From the NCBI RefSeq assembly GCF_008107445.1, contig NZ_VSLD01000003.1, positions 372,001-436,000 of the forward strand: 64,000 bases of DNA, written 5' to 3'. This stretch comes from Arthrobacter echini (GTDB lineage: Bacteria > Actinomycetota > Actinomycetes > Actinomycetales > Micrococcaceae). The notes under the pieces are model-generated. The model was not told where the DNA came from, ran no database searches, and was given only the letters and a program-made list of their open reading frames with translations. Positions 43,275 to 53,224 of the stretch are shown here, piece by piece (position 1 is the first letter of the stretch; each line of letters begins with the position of its first letter). The position numbers were made by a program, and so were the translations under genes.

Positions 43275-44253
43275 CATGAGTGCGCTGAGACTGCTGGAAC
43301 GGGAGCGGGAGATCCCGCTGGACCGGCTGATCCCCACGATCGAGCAGGCCCTGCTCATCGCCTACCACCGGACGCCCGGCGCCCATGAGAAGGCGCGGGC
43401 GGAACTGGACCGACGCAACGGCCACGTGATCATCTGGGCCATCGAGACGGACGAGGACGGCGAGAATGTCGGCGAGTTCGACGACACGCCCACGGGCTTC
43501 GGGCGGATCGCCTCGAGCACCGCGCGGCAGGTCATCCTGCAGCGCCTGCGGGACGCGGAGGACGAGAACATCCTGGGCGAGTTCCGCGGCAAGGAGGGTG
43601 AGCTCGTTGCCGGCATGATCCAGCAGGGCAACAACCCGCACATGGTGCAGGTCAATCTGGGCACCGTGGAAGCCGTCCTGCCACCTCCCGAGCAGGTCCC
43701 CGGCGAGAAGTATCTGCACGGATCACGCCTCCGGGCATTCGTCGTCGACGTGCACCGCGGCATGAAGGGGCCCTCCATCACCCTGTCGCGCTCCCACCCG
43801 GGGCTCGTCCGGAAGCTCTTCGAACTCGAGGTGCCGGAGATCGCGGACAGGACCGTGGAGATCGTCGCCCTCGCGCGGGAGGCCGGGCACCGCACCAAGA
43901 TCGCCGTGAAGGCGAATCTGCCGGGTGTCAACGCGAAGGGTGCGTGCATCGGCGAGATGGGCAGCCGGGTCCGTGCCGTCATGAGCGAACTGAACGACGA
44001 GAAGATCGACATCGTCGACTACAACGACGACGCCGCCGCGTTCATCGCGAGCGCCCTCTCGCCGTCGCGCGTGACCTCGGTGACCATCACCGACGAGGCG
44101 ACCCGGTCGGCCCGCGTGGTCGTCCCGGACTACCAGCTCTCCCTGGCCATCGGCAAGGAGGGCCAGAACGCCCGCCTGGCGGCGAAGCTCACCGGGTGGC
44201 GGATCGACATCATCTCGGACGCGGCCAAACCGACGCAGGCGGCCCAGGCCTGA
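43264..44253 (+). CDS. nusA: Transcription termination/antitermination factor NusA
   Basis: NusA (329 aa) binds RNA polymerase and nascent RNA to control pausing, termination and antitermination. ATG 43264 follows AAGGAG; an in-frame ATG at 43276 is an alternative. The N-terminal polymerase-binding domain begins [19 protein letters not shown]. An S1 domain follows at about 110-180, and two KH domains after it ([26 protein letters not shown] near residue 219; [27 protein letters not shown] near 290). It lacks the C-terminal acidic repeats of E. coli NusA, as usual for actinobacteria. ylxR starts 41 bp downstream. Confidence 0.96.
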   Translation: MDIDMSALRLLEREREIPLDRLIPTIEQALLIAYHRTPGAHEKARAELDRRNGHVIIWAIETDEDGENVGEFDDTPTGFGRIASSTARQVILQRLRDAEDENILGEFRGKEGELVAGMIQQGNNPHMVQVNLGTVEAVLPPPEQVPGEKYLHGSRLRAFVVDVHRGMKGPSITLSRSHPGLVRKLFELEVPEIADRTVEIVALAREAGHRTKIAVKANLPGVNAKGACIGEMGSRVRAVMSELNDEKIDIVDYNDDAAAFIASALSPSRVTSVTITDEATRSARVVVPDYQLSLAIGKEGQNARLAAKLTGWRIDIISDAAKPTQAAQA

Positions 44254-44294
44254 CACCCGCGGTCGGGTCATCGTCCGGGAATGTAAGGGGTAGA

Positions 44295-44696
44295 ATGGAA
44301 CCGACTGCTGTCGAGTTGTGCCCGGAAGAACTCGGGCGCCGACAGGAGGACACCCAGCCGCGACGCACGTGTGTGGGGTGTCGCCTGCGGGACCGCCAGT
44401 CACACGTGATACGGATCGTCGCACGACCGATCGACGGACAGCTTGCCGCCGTCATCGACGAGCGGCGCCGACTGTCCGGACGGGGAGCTTGGCTGCACCC
44501 CGACCCGGCATGCCTGGACACGGCCGTCAAACGGAGAGCCTTCAACAGGGCCTTCCGCGGGCCGGTGGACACCGCGCAGTTCGCGGTGGACTTCCGCGCA
44601 TACCTGGAGCGTCGAGACGGACGCTCCGACCCACCATCGCCCTCCCTGAAAGCGGGTCAGCACCCTCATGGAAATCCGATGAGCACCCAGCGATGA
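44295..44696 (+). CDS. ylxR: YlxR family RNA-binding protein
   Basis: The 133-aa protein is encoded between nusA and infB, its universal location. The family signature is RRTCVGCRLRDRQSHVIRIV near residue 18-37, with the C-x-x-C pair, and RGAWLHPDPACLDTAVKRRAF near 58. YlxR folds into a small alpha/beta domain with a basic surface. In other bacteria it is linked to RnpM-like control of RNase P or rRNA gene regulation. ATG 44295 is preceded by AAGGGG. Its last base lies in the first base pair of a strong hairpin (44696-44727). Confidence 0.9.
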   Translation: MEPTAVELCPEELGRRQEDTQPRRTCVGCRLRDRQSHVIRIVARPIDGQLAAVIDERRRLSGRGAWLHPDPACLDTAVKRRAFNRAFRGPVDTAQFAVDFRAYLERRDGRSDPPSPSLKAGQHPHGNPMSTQR

Positions 44697-44727
44697 GTGC
44701 GCAACGATGATCAATCCGTTGCGCACT
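44696..44727 (+). terminator. Hairpin between ylxR and infB
   Basis: AGTGCGCAACG (44696-44706) pairs perfectly with CGTTGCGCACT (44717-44727) around a 10-nt loop, starting at the ylxR stop codon. No T tract follows. A second hairpin CTCGGT-GCGG-ACCGAG (44794-44809) lies just before the infB ribosome binding site. Together they form a structured infB leader. Confidence 0.6.
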
Positions 44728-44820
44728 GCACTCGATGTACCGACCGCTCCGGCGGCCGGGACCAGCAGTAGGAAATAGACGGTTCGTGCCTGACTCGGTG
44801 CGGACCGAGACAGGAGAAAT

Positions 44821-47709
44821 GTGGCCAAGGTCCGCGTACATGAACTCGCAAAAGAGCTCGGTATAACCTCGAAAGACGCAGTTGCGAAACTGCAGGAACT
44901 GGGCGAATTCGTCCGTTCAGCCTCATCCACCATCGAAGCGCCCGTCGTGAAGAAGCTTCGCGGCGCATTCCCCGACGCCGTGGCCAAGCCGGCCACCGCT
45001 CCGGCGCGGCCGGCCGCGCCGGCACCGTCCGGTCCCAAGCCGGGCGCTGCCCAGGCCACCCCGGAAGCACCCGCTCCGGAGACGCCCGCGGCGCCCTCAC
45101 CGGCTCCCGCGGCACCCTCGCCGGCGGCACCGCCCGCGGCCGAGGCGACACCGCAGGCCTCACCCTTCTCCGGTGGCTCAGGTGCGGAAGCCCCTGCAGC
45201 CGAGACGCCCGCGCCGCAGGCACAGGGCGACCAGGATTCGGGCAACCGGCCCGGACCCCGTCCGGCCACCCCGCCCGCGGCGCCGTCAGCAGCGACCCGG
45301 CCCTCGGGCGCCCGCCCCGGCGGTGCACCGCGTCCGGGGAACAACCCCTTCGCACCCTCGCAGGGAATGGGATCCCGTCGCGGCGACACCGATCGTGGTG
45401 CCGACCGCGGCGCCGATCGCCCACCGCGTCCGGGGAACAACCCCTTCGCACCCTCGCAGGGCATGCCCCGTCCCGGCCGACGTGACGACACGCAGCAGCG
45501 CCCGGCCGCCGGAGCGGGCGGACCCCGTCCGGCCGCAGGTGCGGGTGGGCCCCGCCCCGGAGCACCCCGTCCCGGGGCTCCGCGTCCCGGTACACCCGGC
45601 TCGCGTCCCACTCCCGGCATGATGCCGAATCGCACCGAGCGTCCGGCGGCGCCGGGCCGCGGAGCGCCCGGTGCAGGAGCCGGTCCACGCCGTGGGCCCG
45701 GTGGAGCCCCCAACAGCCCGAGCGGCGCACCGGCCGGTGGCGGCTTCGGCAAGGGCGGCCGCGGACGCGGCGGTACCGCCGGAGCCTTCGGCAAGGGTGG
45801 CGCCGGTCGCGGCAAGCAGCGCAAGTCGAAGCGGGCGAAGCGGCAGGAACTGGAGCAGATGTCGGCTCCTTCGCTGGGTGGCGTGAGCGTACCCCGCGGA
45901 GACGGCAGCTCGACGGTGCGCCTGCGCCGCGGCTCGTCCATCACGGACTTCGCCGACAAGATCGAGGCCAACCCGGCCGCACTGGTCACCGTGCTGTTCC
46001 ACCTCGGTGAGATGGCCACGGCGACCCAGTCGCTGGACGAGGAGACCTTCGAGGTGCTCGGCACCGAACTCGGCTACAAGATCCAGGTGGTCTCGCCCGA
46101 GGACGAGGAGCGCGAGCTCCTGAGCAGCTTCGACATCGACTTCGATGCCGAGCTCGAGGCCGAGGGCGACGATCAGCTCGAGGCCCGTCCGCCGGTGGTC
46201 ACGGTCATGGGACACGTGGACCACGGCAAGACCCGCCTGCTCGATGCAGTGCGCAACACCAAGGTGGTCGAGGGCGAGCACGGAGGCATCACCCAGCACA
46301 TCGGTGCCTACCAGATCCAGCACGTCCACGAGGACACCACGCGTGCCATCACCTTCATCGACACCCCGGGCCACGAGGCGTTCACCGCGATGCGTGCCCG
46401 TGGTGCGAAGGTCACGGACATCGCGGTGCTCGTGGTGGCTGCCGACGACGGCGTCATGCCGCAGACGGTCGAGGCGCTGAACCACGCCCAGGCCGCCAAC
46501 GTGCCGATCGTCGTCGCCGTCAACAAGATGGACAAGGAAGGCGCGAACCCGGACAAGGTCAAGGGCCAGCTCACCGAGTACGGCCTGGTTCCCGAGGAGT
46601 ACGGCGGCGACACGATGTTCGTGCACGTCTCCGCACTCCAGGGGATGGGCATCGACGAGCTCCTCGAAGCCGTGCTGCTCACGGCCGATGCAGCGCTGGA
46701 CATGCGGGCGAACCCGAACAAGGACGCCCGCGGCATCGCGATCGAGGCCAATCTGGACCGCGGCCGCGGCGCAGTGGCCACGGTGCTCGTCCAGTCCGGG
46801 ACACTCAATGTCGGGGACACCATCGTCGCGGGTACGGCCCACGGCCGGGTGCGTGCGATGTTCGACGAGAACGGCGACGTGGTCACCACGGCAGGGCCCT
46901 CGCGCCCCGTCCAGGTGCTGGGTCTGTCCAACGTGCCCCGAGCCGGCGACACGTTCTTCGTCACCGACGACGAGCGCACCGGACGCCAGATCGCCGAGAA
47001 GCGTGAGGCGGCGGACCGCAATGCGGCCCTCGCCAAGCGTCGCAAGCGCATCAGCCTCGAGGACTTCGACCAGGCCGTCGCCGACGGCAAGGTGGATACC
47101 CTCAACCTCATCCTCAAGGGTGACGTCTCCGGTGCCGTCGAGGCACTCGAGGACTCGCTCCTCAAGATCGACGTCGGCGAGGGCGTGCAGCTGCGCGTCA
47201 TCCACCGCGGGGTCGGGGCGATCACGCAGAACGACGTCAACCTGGCGACGGTGGACAACGCGATCATCATCGGCTTCAACGTGAAGCCGGCCGAGCGCGT
47301 GGCGGATCTCGCCGAGCGCGAGGGCGTGGACATGCGCTTCTACTCGGTCATCTACGCCGCGATCGACGACATCGAGCTGGCTCTCAAGGGCATGCTCAAG
47401 CCGGAGTACGAGGAGGTGCAGCTCGGTACCGCTGAGGTACGCGAGGTGTTCAGGTCCTCGAAGGTCGGCAACATCGCCGGCTCGATCGTCCGCTCCGGGA
47501 TCATCCGGCGAAATTCCAGGGCCCGTGTCCTCCGCGACGGCAAGGTGGTCGGGGACAATCTCTCCGTCGACTCGCTCAAGCGTTTCAAGGACGATGCCAC
47601 CGAGGTCCGCACGGACTTCGAGTGCGGTATCGGCCTGGGCTCGTTCAACGACGTCAAGGAAGGCGACACCATCGAGACCTTCGAGATGCGGGAGAAGCCC
47701 CGCGCGTAG
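44821..47709 (+). CDS. infB: Translation initiation factor IF-2
   Basis: IF-2 (962 aa) is the GTPase that brings initiator fMet-tRNA to the 30S subunit. GTG 44821 follows AGGAGA. A small N-terminal domain ([25 protein letters not shown]) is followed by a Pro/Ala/Gly/Arg-rich linker to about residue 330. The linker includes two copies of [11 protein letters not shown] encoded by a perfect 40-bp repeat. The G domain starts near 458 with GHVDHGKT (G1), then IDTPGHEAF (G3) and NKMD (G4). The later domains end with [14 protein letters not shown]. The linker is longer than in most bacteria outside actinobacteria. A 13-bp terminator hairpin follows at 47721. Confidence 0.97.
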   Translation: MAKVRVHELAKELGITSKDAVAKLQELGEFVRSASSTIEAPVVKKLRGAFPDAVAKPATAPARPAAPAPSGPKPGAAQATPEAPAPETPAAPSPAPAAPSPAAPPAAEATPQASPFSGGSGAEAPAAETPAPQAQGDQDSGNRPGPRPATPPAAPSAATRPSGARPGGAPRPGNNPFAPSQGMGSRRGDTDRGADRGADRPPRPGNNPFAPSQGMPRPGRRDDTQQRPAAGAGGPRPAAGAGGPRPGAPRPGAPRPGTPGSRPTPGMMPNRTERPAAPGRGAPGAGAGPRRGPGGAPNSPSGAPAGGGFGKGGRGRGGTAGAFGKGGAGRGKQRKSKRAKRQELEQMSAPSLGGVSVPRGDGSSTVRLRRGSSITDFADKIEANPAALVTVLFHLGEMATATQSLDEETFEVLGTELGYKIQVVSPEDEERELLSSFDIDFDAELEAEGDDQLEARPPVVTVMGHVDHGKTRLLDAVRNTKVVEGEHGGITQHIGAYQIQHVHEDTTRAITFIDTPGHEAFTAMRARGAKVTDIAVLVVAADDGVMPQTVEALNHAQAANVPIVVAVNKMDKEGANPDKVKGQLTEYGLVPEEYGGDTMFVHVSALQGMGIDELLEAVLLTADAALDMRANPNKDARGIAIEANLDRGRGAVATVLVQSGTLNVGDTIVAGTAHGRVRAMFDENGDVVTTAGPSRPVQVLGLSNVPRAGDTFFVTDDERTGRQIAEKREAADRNAALAKRRKRISLEDFDQAVADGKVDTLNLILKGDVSGAVEALEDSLLKIDVGEGVQLRVIHRGVGAITQNDVNLATVDNAIIIGFNVKPAERVADLAEREGVDMRFYSVIYAAIDDIELALKGMLKPEYEEVQLGTAEVREVFRSSKVGNIAGSIVRSGIIRRNSRARVLRDGKVVGDNLSVDSLKRFKDDATEVRTDFECGIGLGSFNDVKEGDTIETFEMREKPRA
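45326..45461 (+). repeat. 40-bp perfect direct repeat in the infB linker
   Basis: The 40-nt sequence at 45326-45365 recurs exactly at 45422-45461 (96 bp apart, in frame) and encodes the same [17 protein letters not shown] segment. Perfect identity including third positions points to recent duplication or recombination within the disordered linker. Confidence 0.9.
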
Positions 47710-47720
47710 TACCTCGGTCG

Positions 47721-47753
47721 GAACAGGCGCCCCGGAGCACGGGGCGCCTGTTC
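47721..47753 (+). terminator. Terminator after infB
   Basis: A perfect 13-bp stem, GAACAGGCGCCCC (47721-47733) with GGGGCGCCTGTTC (47741-47753), has a 7-nt loop, 12 nt after the infB stop. It should end or attenuate the rimP-infB transcript before rbfA. Confidence 0.85.
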
Positions 47754-47816
47754 CTGTCGGACCCCCGGACCCCCCAGCAGGGTCCGACCACCTTCGTGTC
47801 AGTAGGAGAAAGACCC

Positions 47817-48248
47817 ATGGCAGATCCGGCCCGCGCCGCGCGGCTCGCGCAGCGCATCAAAGTCATCGTCGCCGAAGCACTGCGGCGCCGTGTGAAGGAT
47901 CCACGACTCGAAGCCGTGACCATCACGGATTCCCGCGTGACCAACGACCTGCAGCACGCCACCCTCTACTACACGGTGCTGGGTGACCCGGCCGAGCAGC
48001 AGGCCACGAGGATGGCCCTCGAATCAGCGCGCGGTGTGCTGCGGTCCGAGGTGGGCCGGAACATCACGGCGCGCCTGACACCGACCCTCGAATTCGTCCC
48101 GGACGAGGTGCCGGTCAATGCGAGTCATCTGGAGGAACTCCTGCAGCGGGCCCGTGAGCGCGACGCCGAAGTGGCGGAGATCGCCCAGGGCGCCGACTTC
48201 GCGGGGGACGCCGATCCGTACCGGACCGCCGACGAGGCGGACCGCTAG
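47817..48248 (+). CDS. rbfA: Ribosome-binding factor A
   Basis: RbfA (143 aa) is a KH-type factor needed for late 30S maturation and cold growth. ATG 47817 follows TAGGAGA. The family pattern is complete: RAARLAQRIKVIVAEALRRRVKDPRLEAVTITDSRVTNDLQHATLYYTVLG and LRSEVGRNITARLTPTLEFVPDEVPVNASHLEELL. A short acidic tail follows. It is separated from infB by a strong hairpin and from the convergent aminotransferase by another. Confidence 0.96.
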   Translation: MADPARAARLAQRIKVIVAEALRRRVKDPRLEAVTITDSRVTNDLQHATLYYTVLGDPAEQQATRMALESARGVLRSEVGRNITARLTPTLEFVPDEVPVNASHLEELLQRARERDAEVAEIAQGADFAGDADPYRTADEADR

Positions 48249-48276
48249 AGAAGCGGACGGTCCACCTGAACGGGCA

Positions 48277-48306
48277 GGGGAAGCGGACCGGATGGTCCGC
48301 TTCCCC
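48277..48306. terminator. Bidirectional terminator between rbfA and aminotransferase
   Basis: A perfect 13-bp stem, GGGGAAGCGGACC (48277-48289) with GGTCCGCTTCCCC (48294-48306), is closed by the tetraloop GGAT, between convergent genes. TTCT follows on the plus side. Confidence 0.85.
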
Positions 48307-48326
48307 TTCTCGCTGCTACGCGGTTC

Positions 48327-49508
48327 TCAGGAGGGCCCAGGCGAACGCGGCAGCCGTGAGAGGCCCTCGACGAGATCGTCGGTCCTGCCGCAGAGTGCGA
48401 TCCTGACCCACCCCTCGCCCATCGCGCCGAAAGCCGTGCCCGGAGCGAGCGCCACCCCACGCTCCGCGAGGAAGGACCTCGTCCAGGCCCGCACGTCCCC
48501 GCCCGTCGCGTGCGATACATCGGCCCACAGGTAGAAGGCTCCCTTCGCGTCGAGGGAGGCGATCCCCAGGCCGCCCAGCACGTCCGTGGCGGCGTCGCGG
48601 TTGCGGCGGTAGTGCGCCAGGGCCTCGGAGACGTAGTCCTGGGGTCCGCGCAGGGCGGCAAGGCCCGCGTACTGCGACGCCGCCGAGACGCACGAGACCG
48701 TCGCCTCCATGATGTTGGCGAGCAGGGTCTCCATGCCGGGCGGCGTGATGAGTGCGCCGATCCGCAGACCCGTCAGACCGTAGGTCTTGGACAGCGTGAG
48801 CGAGGTGAACACCCGGGCTTCCCCTGCCTCGTCGACGGCTTCGGGGCCACCGGCGTCGAACCGTGCGGGGCTCACGTGCGGGACGTCGTAGGTGAAGGCC
48901 TCGTAGCACTCGTCAGAGATGACCCAGAGGTCGTTCTGGTGGGCGAATCTCACGAGGTCCCGCGTCAGGTCGTGGTCGAAGACCGAGCCGAGCGGGTTCG
49001 AGGGCGAATTGAGCATCAGCACCCGGGTGCGGGGCGTGACGAGCCGTTGCAGTTCCTCGATCCGGGGCTGGAAACCGTGCTCCGGTGAGAGCGCGTACGG
49101 CACGGGCACACCATTGAGCAGACCGACGGTCATGGCGAAGGTGGGATATCCGGGGTCCGGGACGAGGACCTCGTCACCGGGGGCTATGAGGGTACTCAGC
49201 GCCAGGTGCAGGCCCTGCTGCGCGCCTGCGACGACGAAGGCGCGGTGAGGTTCCTCCGCCACCCCGGAGAGCTGCGAGAAGCGCTCGGCGAAGGCGGCCC
49301 TGACCTCCGCGATCCCCGCGTTCGGCGTGTAGTCCGTGTCGTCCCTGTCGAGTGCGGCGATGCCTGCTTCGAGTACGTGCCGCGCCACGGGGAAGGCCGG
49401 CTCACCGATACTGAGGACGATCGAGTGGGGCAGGGCCCAGGCGGCCTGCGTGATCTCGCGGATCTGGTTGACGGGGACATTCACCACGTGGGCTGGAGCG
49501 GAGGGCAT
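48327..49508 (-). CDS. Class I/II pyridoxal-phosphate aminotransferase
   Basis: The 393-aa fold-type I PLP enzyme shows GEPAFPVARHVLEAGIAAL and DYTPNAGIAEVRAAFAERF at the N-terminus, and VVAGAQQGLHLALSTLIAPGDEVLVPDPGYPTF near residue 92. LNSPSNPLG supplies the PLP-contact Asn. ISDECYEAF has the Asp that binds the pyridine nitrogen. SLTLSKTYGLTGLRIG near 236 holds the Schiff-base Lys, and the final Arg-containing segment WVRIALCGR binds carboxylate. It belongs with aspartate/branched-chain-like aminotransferases; the amino donor is unknown. It is divergent from truB, 95 bp apart. Confidence 0.92.
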   Translation of the reverse strand: MPSAPAHVVNVPVNQIREITQAAWALPHSIVLSIGEPAFPVARHVLEAGIAALDRDDTDYTPNAGIAEVRAAFAERFSQLSGVAEEPHRAFVVAGAQQGLHLALSTLIAPGDEVLVPDPGYPTFAMTVGLLNGVPVPYALSPEHGFQPRIEELQRLVTPRTRVLMLNSPSNPLGSVFDHDLTRDLVRFAHQNDLWVISDECYEAFTYDVPHVSPARFDAGGPEAVDEAGEARVFTSLTLSKTYGLTGLRIGALITPPGMETLLANIMEATVSCVSAASQYAGLAALRGPQDYVSEALAHYRRNRDAATDVLGGLGIASLDAKGAFYLWADVSHATGGDVRAWTRSFLAERGVALAPGTAFGAMGEGWVRIALCGRTDDLVEGLSRLPRSPGPS

Positions 49509-49590
49509 AGCCCAGATCGTATCGCGCGGGCGCCCGCGCGGCTGCTGCCCGGATGGGCCCGTTCGGCGCGGGGGACAGGGTGGCGGACCA

Positions 49591-49596
49591 TATACT
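49591..49596 (+). promoter_or_regulatory. Candidate -10 element for truB
   Basis: TATACT (5 of 6 to TATAAT) ends 7 nt before the GTG start of truB; the ribosome-binding-like GGGAGG falls between. A transcript from here would be leaderless or nearly so. -35 not recognisable. Confidence 0.45.
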
Positions 49597-49603
49597 GGGA
49601 GGC

Positions 49604-50500
49604 GTGAATTCCGGGCAGGTCCACTCAGGACTGATTATCGTGGACAAGCCTCAGGGCTGGACCAGCCACGACGTGGTGGGACGGCTGCGTCGGCTCGCCG
49701 GCACCCGCAAGGTGGGACACGCGGGGACCCTCGATCCGATGGCCACCGGTGTCCTGGTGATCGGGATCAATCGTGCCACCCGGCTCCTGACCTTCATCGT
49801 GGGCACGACCAAGACCTACACGGCGACGATCCGGCTCGGCCAGTCCACCCTTACCGACGACGCCGAGGGTGAGGTCACCGGCGGGAGCATCGCCGCCGCC
49901 GTCACCGAGCAGGAGATCCACACAGCAGCCGCCGCACTGACGGGTGACATCCAGCAGGTGCCGAGCAGCGTCAGCGCCATCAAGGTCAAGGGAGAGAGAT
50001 CCTATGCCCGGGTCCGTGCGGGTCAGGAGGTCGATCTCCCTGCGCGCGCCGTCACGGTGCACCGATTCGAGATCCACGCCATCCAGCGCGTCAGCAATGG
50101 CCGGATGCAGGATGTCGAGGTCACCGTGGAGTGCAGTTCCGGAACCTACATCCGCGCCCTGGCCCGGGATCTGGGCGAGGCCCTCGGCGTCGGCGGCCAC
50201 CTGACAGCGCTGCGCCGCACGCGGGTGGGGCCCTACCCGATCGAGCAGGCGCGCACGCTCGACCAGCTCGCGGAGTCCCTCGAGCTCCTCCCGCTCGACG
50301 ACGCCGGGCGCGCCCTGTTCCCCGTCCGGGAACTCACCGACTCAGAGGCTGCCGACGTCTCGCACGGGCGCAGGATCGGCCCCAGCGAGGCACCCGACCC
50401 CGTGGCGGCCTACGCACCGGACGGCACCCTCGTGGCGCTGCTGGAGAATCGTGCCGACTCGGCGCGGACCGTTCTCGTCTTCGCGCCCGGCGGGAGCTGA
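49604..50500 (+). CDS. truB: tRNA pseudouridine synthase B
   Basis: TruB (298 aa) makes pseudouridine-55 in the T loop of nearly all tRNAs. The GTG at 49604 has GGGAGG 4 nt upstream and gives the normal N-terminus GLIIVDKPQGWTSHDVVGRLRRLAGTRKVGHAGTLDPMATGVL, whose Asp in TLDP is the catalytic nucleophile. Later segments are TYTATIRLGQSTLTDDAEGEV near residue 66 and SGTYIRALARDLGEALGVGGHL. The C-terminal PUA-like domain is complete. A small membrane protein gene begins 2 nt after the stop. Confidence 0.96.
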   Translation: MNSGQVHSGLIIVDKPQGWTSHDVVGRLRRLAGTRKVGHAGTLDPMATGVLVIGINRATRLLTFIVGTTKTYTATIRLGQSTLTDDAEGEVTGGSIAAAVTEQEIHTAAAALTGDIQQVPSSVSAIKVKGERSYARVRAGQEVDLPARAVTVHRFEIHAIQRVSNGRMQDVEVTVECSSGTYIRALARDLGEALGVGGHLTALRRTRVGPYPIEQARTLDQLAESLELLPLDDAGRALFPVRELTDSEAADVSHGRRIGPSEAPDPVAAYAPDGTLVALLENRADSARTVLVFAPGGS

Positions 50501-50502
50501 GC

Positions 50503-50871
50503 GTGGATCCGTTCTTCGTCATAGGCGTCCTGGTCTGTGTGCTGTCGGCCGTGCTCTGTGTCGGAGCCGCGCTGCTGCGCCAGCCACCCAACGACATCAC
50601 GATCCTCTCCGTCGCTGCGGTGGAGCTGTTCCTGCTGGCCTACGCCGTGGGTGCGGCCGTCCGGCAGCTCACCGGAGAGCCCGTCCTCGGGGAGCCCTGG
50701 GAGTTCTGGGGCTATCTGCTGACCGCACTCGTGGTCCCCGTCGCGGCGTTCTGGTGGTCGATCCTCGACAAGACGCGATGGAGCAACATCGTCCTCGCCG
50801 CGGCCGGTCTGACCGTCTTCGTCATGCTCTTCAGGATGCAGCAGATATGGGAAGGGGTGGCCGGGCTGTGA
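50503..50871 (+). CDS. Small membrane protein, 122 aa
   Basis: The product has four hydrophobic helices: FFVIGVLVCVLSAVLCVGAALL, ITILSVAAVELFLLAYAVGAAV, WGYLLTALVVPVAAFWWSIL and SNIVLAAAGLTVFVMLF. No catalytic motif was seen. It begins 2 nt after truB (GTG, weak GGGAG upstream) and overlaps the next gene by 4 nt. This string of small membrane proteins after truB is typical of Micrococcaceae. Function unknown. Confidence 0.82.
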   Translation: MDPFFVIGVLVCVLSAVLCVGAALLRQPPNDITILSVAAVELFLLAYAVGAAVRQLTGEPVLGEPWEFWGYLLTALVVPVAAFWWSILDKTRWSNIVLAAAGLTVFVMLFRMQQIWEGVAGL

Positions 50872-51338
50872 GCAGCAGGAAGCGCACCGACGGCGCGGAC
50901 CGTCCCGGCTCCGCGGAGATCGGCCTCGACGGGCTGCCCTCGAGCCGCGCCAAGGGGCCAGGGCGCCTCTTGATCGCGGTCTACGGGATCTTCGCCCTCG
51001 CCACGACCGCGCGGGCGGGATTCCAGATCGCGACCAAGTTCGCCGAGGCGCCCGTGGCCTATCTCCTCTCCGCTCTCGCGGCCGTCGTCTATGTCGTCGC
51101 CACGGTCTCCCTCGCCCGCCCGGGTGCGCGCGCCTACGCCGTGTCCTTCATCGCCGTGAGCCTCGAACTCGTGGGGGTCCTCACCGTGGGCGCCCTGAGC
51201 ATCTTCGACGCGCAGGCGTTCCCGAGCGATACGGTGTGGTCGGCCTTCGGCCGGGGGTACGGCTTCGTGCCCCTCGTCCTGCCCGTGCTCGGGCTGCTCT
51301 GGCTGCGTCGCACCCGGCCGGGCCGGGACGGCCCGTGA
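50868..51338 (+). CDS. Membrane protein, 156 aa
   Basis: A charged cytoplasmic N-terminus of about 35 residues is followed by four helices (GRLLIAVYGIFALATTARAGF, AYLLSALAAVVYVVATVSL, YAVSFIAVSLELVGVLTVGAL and FVPLVLPVLGLLWL). The GTG start overlaps the previous stop (GTGA). No recognised domain. Probably co-transcribed with truB. Confidence 0.8.
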   Translation: MSSRKRTDGADRPGSAEIGLDGLPSSRAKGPGRLLIAVYGIFALATTARAGFQIATKFAEAPVAYLLSALAAVVYVVATVSLARPGARAYAVSFIAVSLELVGVLTVGALSIFDAQAFPSDTVWSAFGRGYGFVPLVLPVLGLLWLRRTRPGRDGP

Positions 51339-51383
51339 GAGTATGACGCTGGAACACCATCCGCCCGGCCCCTTTGGAGCGAC

Positions 51384-52049
51384 ATGACGAGCACGAGCCC
51401 CGAGAACCACGATGCCTCCCCGGCCGGTCGCCCGGCGGCCACGGGCTCCGGCAGCGGAGCCGGCCGCAGCGCCGGTAGCGCGACGCCCGGTAGCACGCCG
51501 CCGGTCACCGCCAGGGACGCCCGCAAGGACGCGGGACGAAGCAGCGCCACCAACCCGAAGAAGGCGGGGGTGGACGCCTCCGGCACACCCGGCGACCGCA
51601 GTGCCGGCAAGGGCGGGGCAAAGGACCGGGGGAGTGACTGGAGTGTCTTCCGCACCGTCGTGATCCTGGTCGGGCTCGTCCTCGCCGGCTTCGGCGCGTA
51701 CTACCTGATCCTCGGATCGGCAGGTCTGCCCGACACGGAGACCTGTGTGGTGAACCCGACGCTCGAGAGCCAGTTCCGCTTCTTCTCGGCCATGATGATC
51801 GGCGTGGGAGCGGCGTTCATCACCATAGCGGTGAAGTTCCAGTGGGCCAACATGCTGTGGCTCGTCTGCCTCATGGTGTTCATCGGTGGTATTGGCCGGG
51901 TACTGTCCTGGGCCTTCTCGGGCACACCGAACTACATCATGATCATCCTGATGGTCGTGGAACTGGCCTTCCCGCCTGCGCTCCTGGTGTGGCACAAGTT
52001 CATCGCCAAGACCAGCGAGCTGCGCCGCGAGTTCGACGAGCGCGCCTGA
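51384..52049 (+). CDS. DUF4345-type membrane protein
   Basis: The 221-aa protein has a long Ser/Gly/Ala-rich, probably disordered N-terminus (about 85 residues). Four helices with the DUF4345 pattern follow: VVILVGLVLAGFGAYYLILGSAGLPD, ESQFRFFSAMMIGVGAAFITIAV, MLWLVCLMVFIGGIGRVLSWAFSG and YIMIILMVVELAFPPALLVWH. ATG 51384 has TTGGAGC upstream. Function unknown; 45 bp after the preceding gene. Confidence 0.85.
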   Translation: MTSTSPENHDASPAGRPAATGSGSGAGRSAGSATPGSTPPVTARDARKDAGRSSATNPKKAGVDASGTPGDRSAGKGGAKDRGSDWSVFRTVVILVGLVLAGFGAYYLILGSAGLPDTETCVVNPTLESQFRFFSAMMIGVGAAFITIAVKFQWANMLWLVCLMVFIGGIGRVLSWAFSGTPNYIMIILMVVELAFPPALLVWHKFIAKTSELRREFDERA

Positions 52050-52204
52050 TCATCGTGCCGCCGGCGGCGCTCCGGTCACAGCCCGCCGGTCGCAGCCTGC
52101 GTGCGCTGCGCCGGTGACCGCCGCGCCGCGCCTTTCGGCCATAATGGGAGCGGCGACCCTGCAGGAGGGCTCGTGGCGTCGTCGACCGATCCTGAAGGAG
52201 CTGT

Positions 52205-53224
52205 GTGTATTACTGGAGAGATCTGGGCGAGGTGCCCGAGGATTTCGGGCCGTCCGTCCTGACCCTCGGTAACTTCGACGGCGTGCATCGAGGCCACCAG
52301 CAGGTGCTGCAGCAGGTCCTCGATGCGGCACGGGAGCGTTCCGCCGCCGCCGTCGTGGTGTCCTTCGACCCGCACCCTGCCCAGGTGCACCGTCCGGAGT
52401 CCGCGCCGGAGCTGATCATGGGGCTCGAGGACCGGGTGGAGATGCTCGCCGATGCCGGGATCGACGCCCTGCTGATGATGCACTACACGCTGGAGTTCGC
52501 TGCGAACTCGCCGGAGGACTTCGTGGAGCAGGTCTTCGTCCGCGCACTGGGGGCCAAGGCCGTGGTCGTGGGCCATGATGTCCGCTTCGGCCGGGGGAAC
52601 AGCGGGGATCTCGACACGATGCGCGAGCTCGGCGCGAAGCTCGGGTTCGAGGTCATCGCGATCGAGGACTTCGGAGCGAGCTATCCGCTGCGGTCCACGG
52701 ATGCCGACGGGGACCGGCGCTGCTCGTCCACCTGGGTGCGGGAGGCCCTGGAGACTGGCGACGTCGAGACCGCCGGTCGTGTCCTCGGGCGCGAGCACCG
52801 CATGCGAGGCGAAGTGGTGCACGGCGCGGCGCGGGGTCGCGAGCTCGGCTATCCGACGGCGAATCTTGCCCCCTCCTCGCAGGGCTTCATCCCCGCGGAC
52901 GGCATCTACGCCGGATGGCTCATCGACGAGTCCGGGGTCCGCTGGCCCGCGGCCATCTCCGTCGGCTCCAATCCCACCTTCGAGGGCGTCTCGCGCCAGG
53001 TCGAGGCCCACGTCATCAACCGTCCGCCCGAGCGTGTCCAGGACTTCGATCTCTACGGGCAGTCCGTGGTGGTCGAATTCCTGCACCGGTTGCGCGGCCA
53101 GGTGACCTACCGGGGACCCGAGGCGCTGATCGAGCAGATGAAGCTCGACGTGGGCCAGGCCCGCACGCTGCTCTCGGCGCAGCCTCACGCCCTGCTTTCG
53201 ACAGAACAGCGGGCCGAAGGCTAA
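52205..53224 (+). CDS. ribF: Bifunctional riboflavin kinase/FAD synthetase
   Basis: RibF (339 aa) converts riboflavin to FMN and FAD. The GTG at 52205 has AAGGAG upstream. The N-terminal FAD synthetase domain has [17 protein letters not shown] near residue 20 and [15 protein letters not shown] near residue 120, ending with [18 protein letters not shown]. The C-terminal kinase domain has [20 protein letters not shown] near residue 206 and [29 protein letters not shown] -10-like element lies at 52140-52145. Its 3' end contains the rpsO promoter. Confidence 0.96.
   Translation: MYYWRDLGEVPEDFGPSVLTLGNFDGVHRGHQQVLQQVLDAARERSAAAVVVSFDPHPAQVHRPESAPELIMGLEDRVEMLADAGIDALLMMHYTLEFAANSPEDFVEQVFVRALGAKAVVVGHDVRFGRGNSGDLDTMRELGAKLGFEVIAIEDFGASYPLRSTDADGDRRCSSTWVREALETGDVETAGRVLGREHRMRGEVVHGAARGRELGYPTANLAPSSQGFIPADGIYAGWLIDESGVRWPAAISVGSNPTFEGVSRQVEAHVINRPPERVQDFDLYGQSVVVEFLHRLRGQVTYRGPEALIEQMKLDVGQARTLLSAQPHALLSTEQRAEG

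Noticed and set aside
45286-47205. A 639-codon minus-strand open frame opposite infB
   Set aside because: Shadow of the biased coding strand; IF-2 motifs lie on the plus strand in the same bases.
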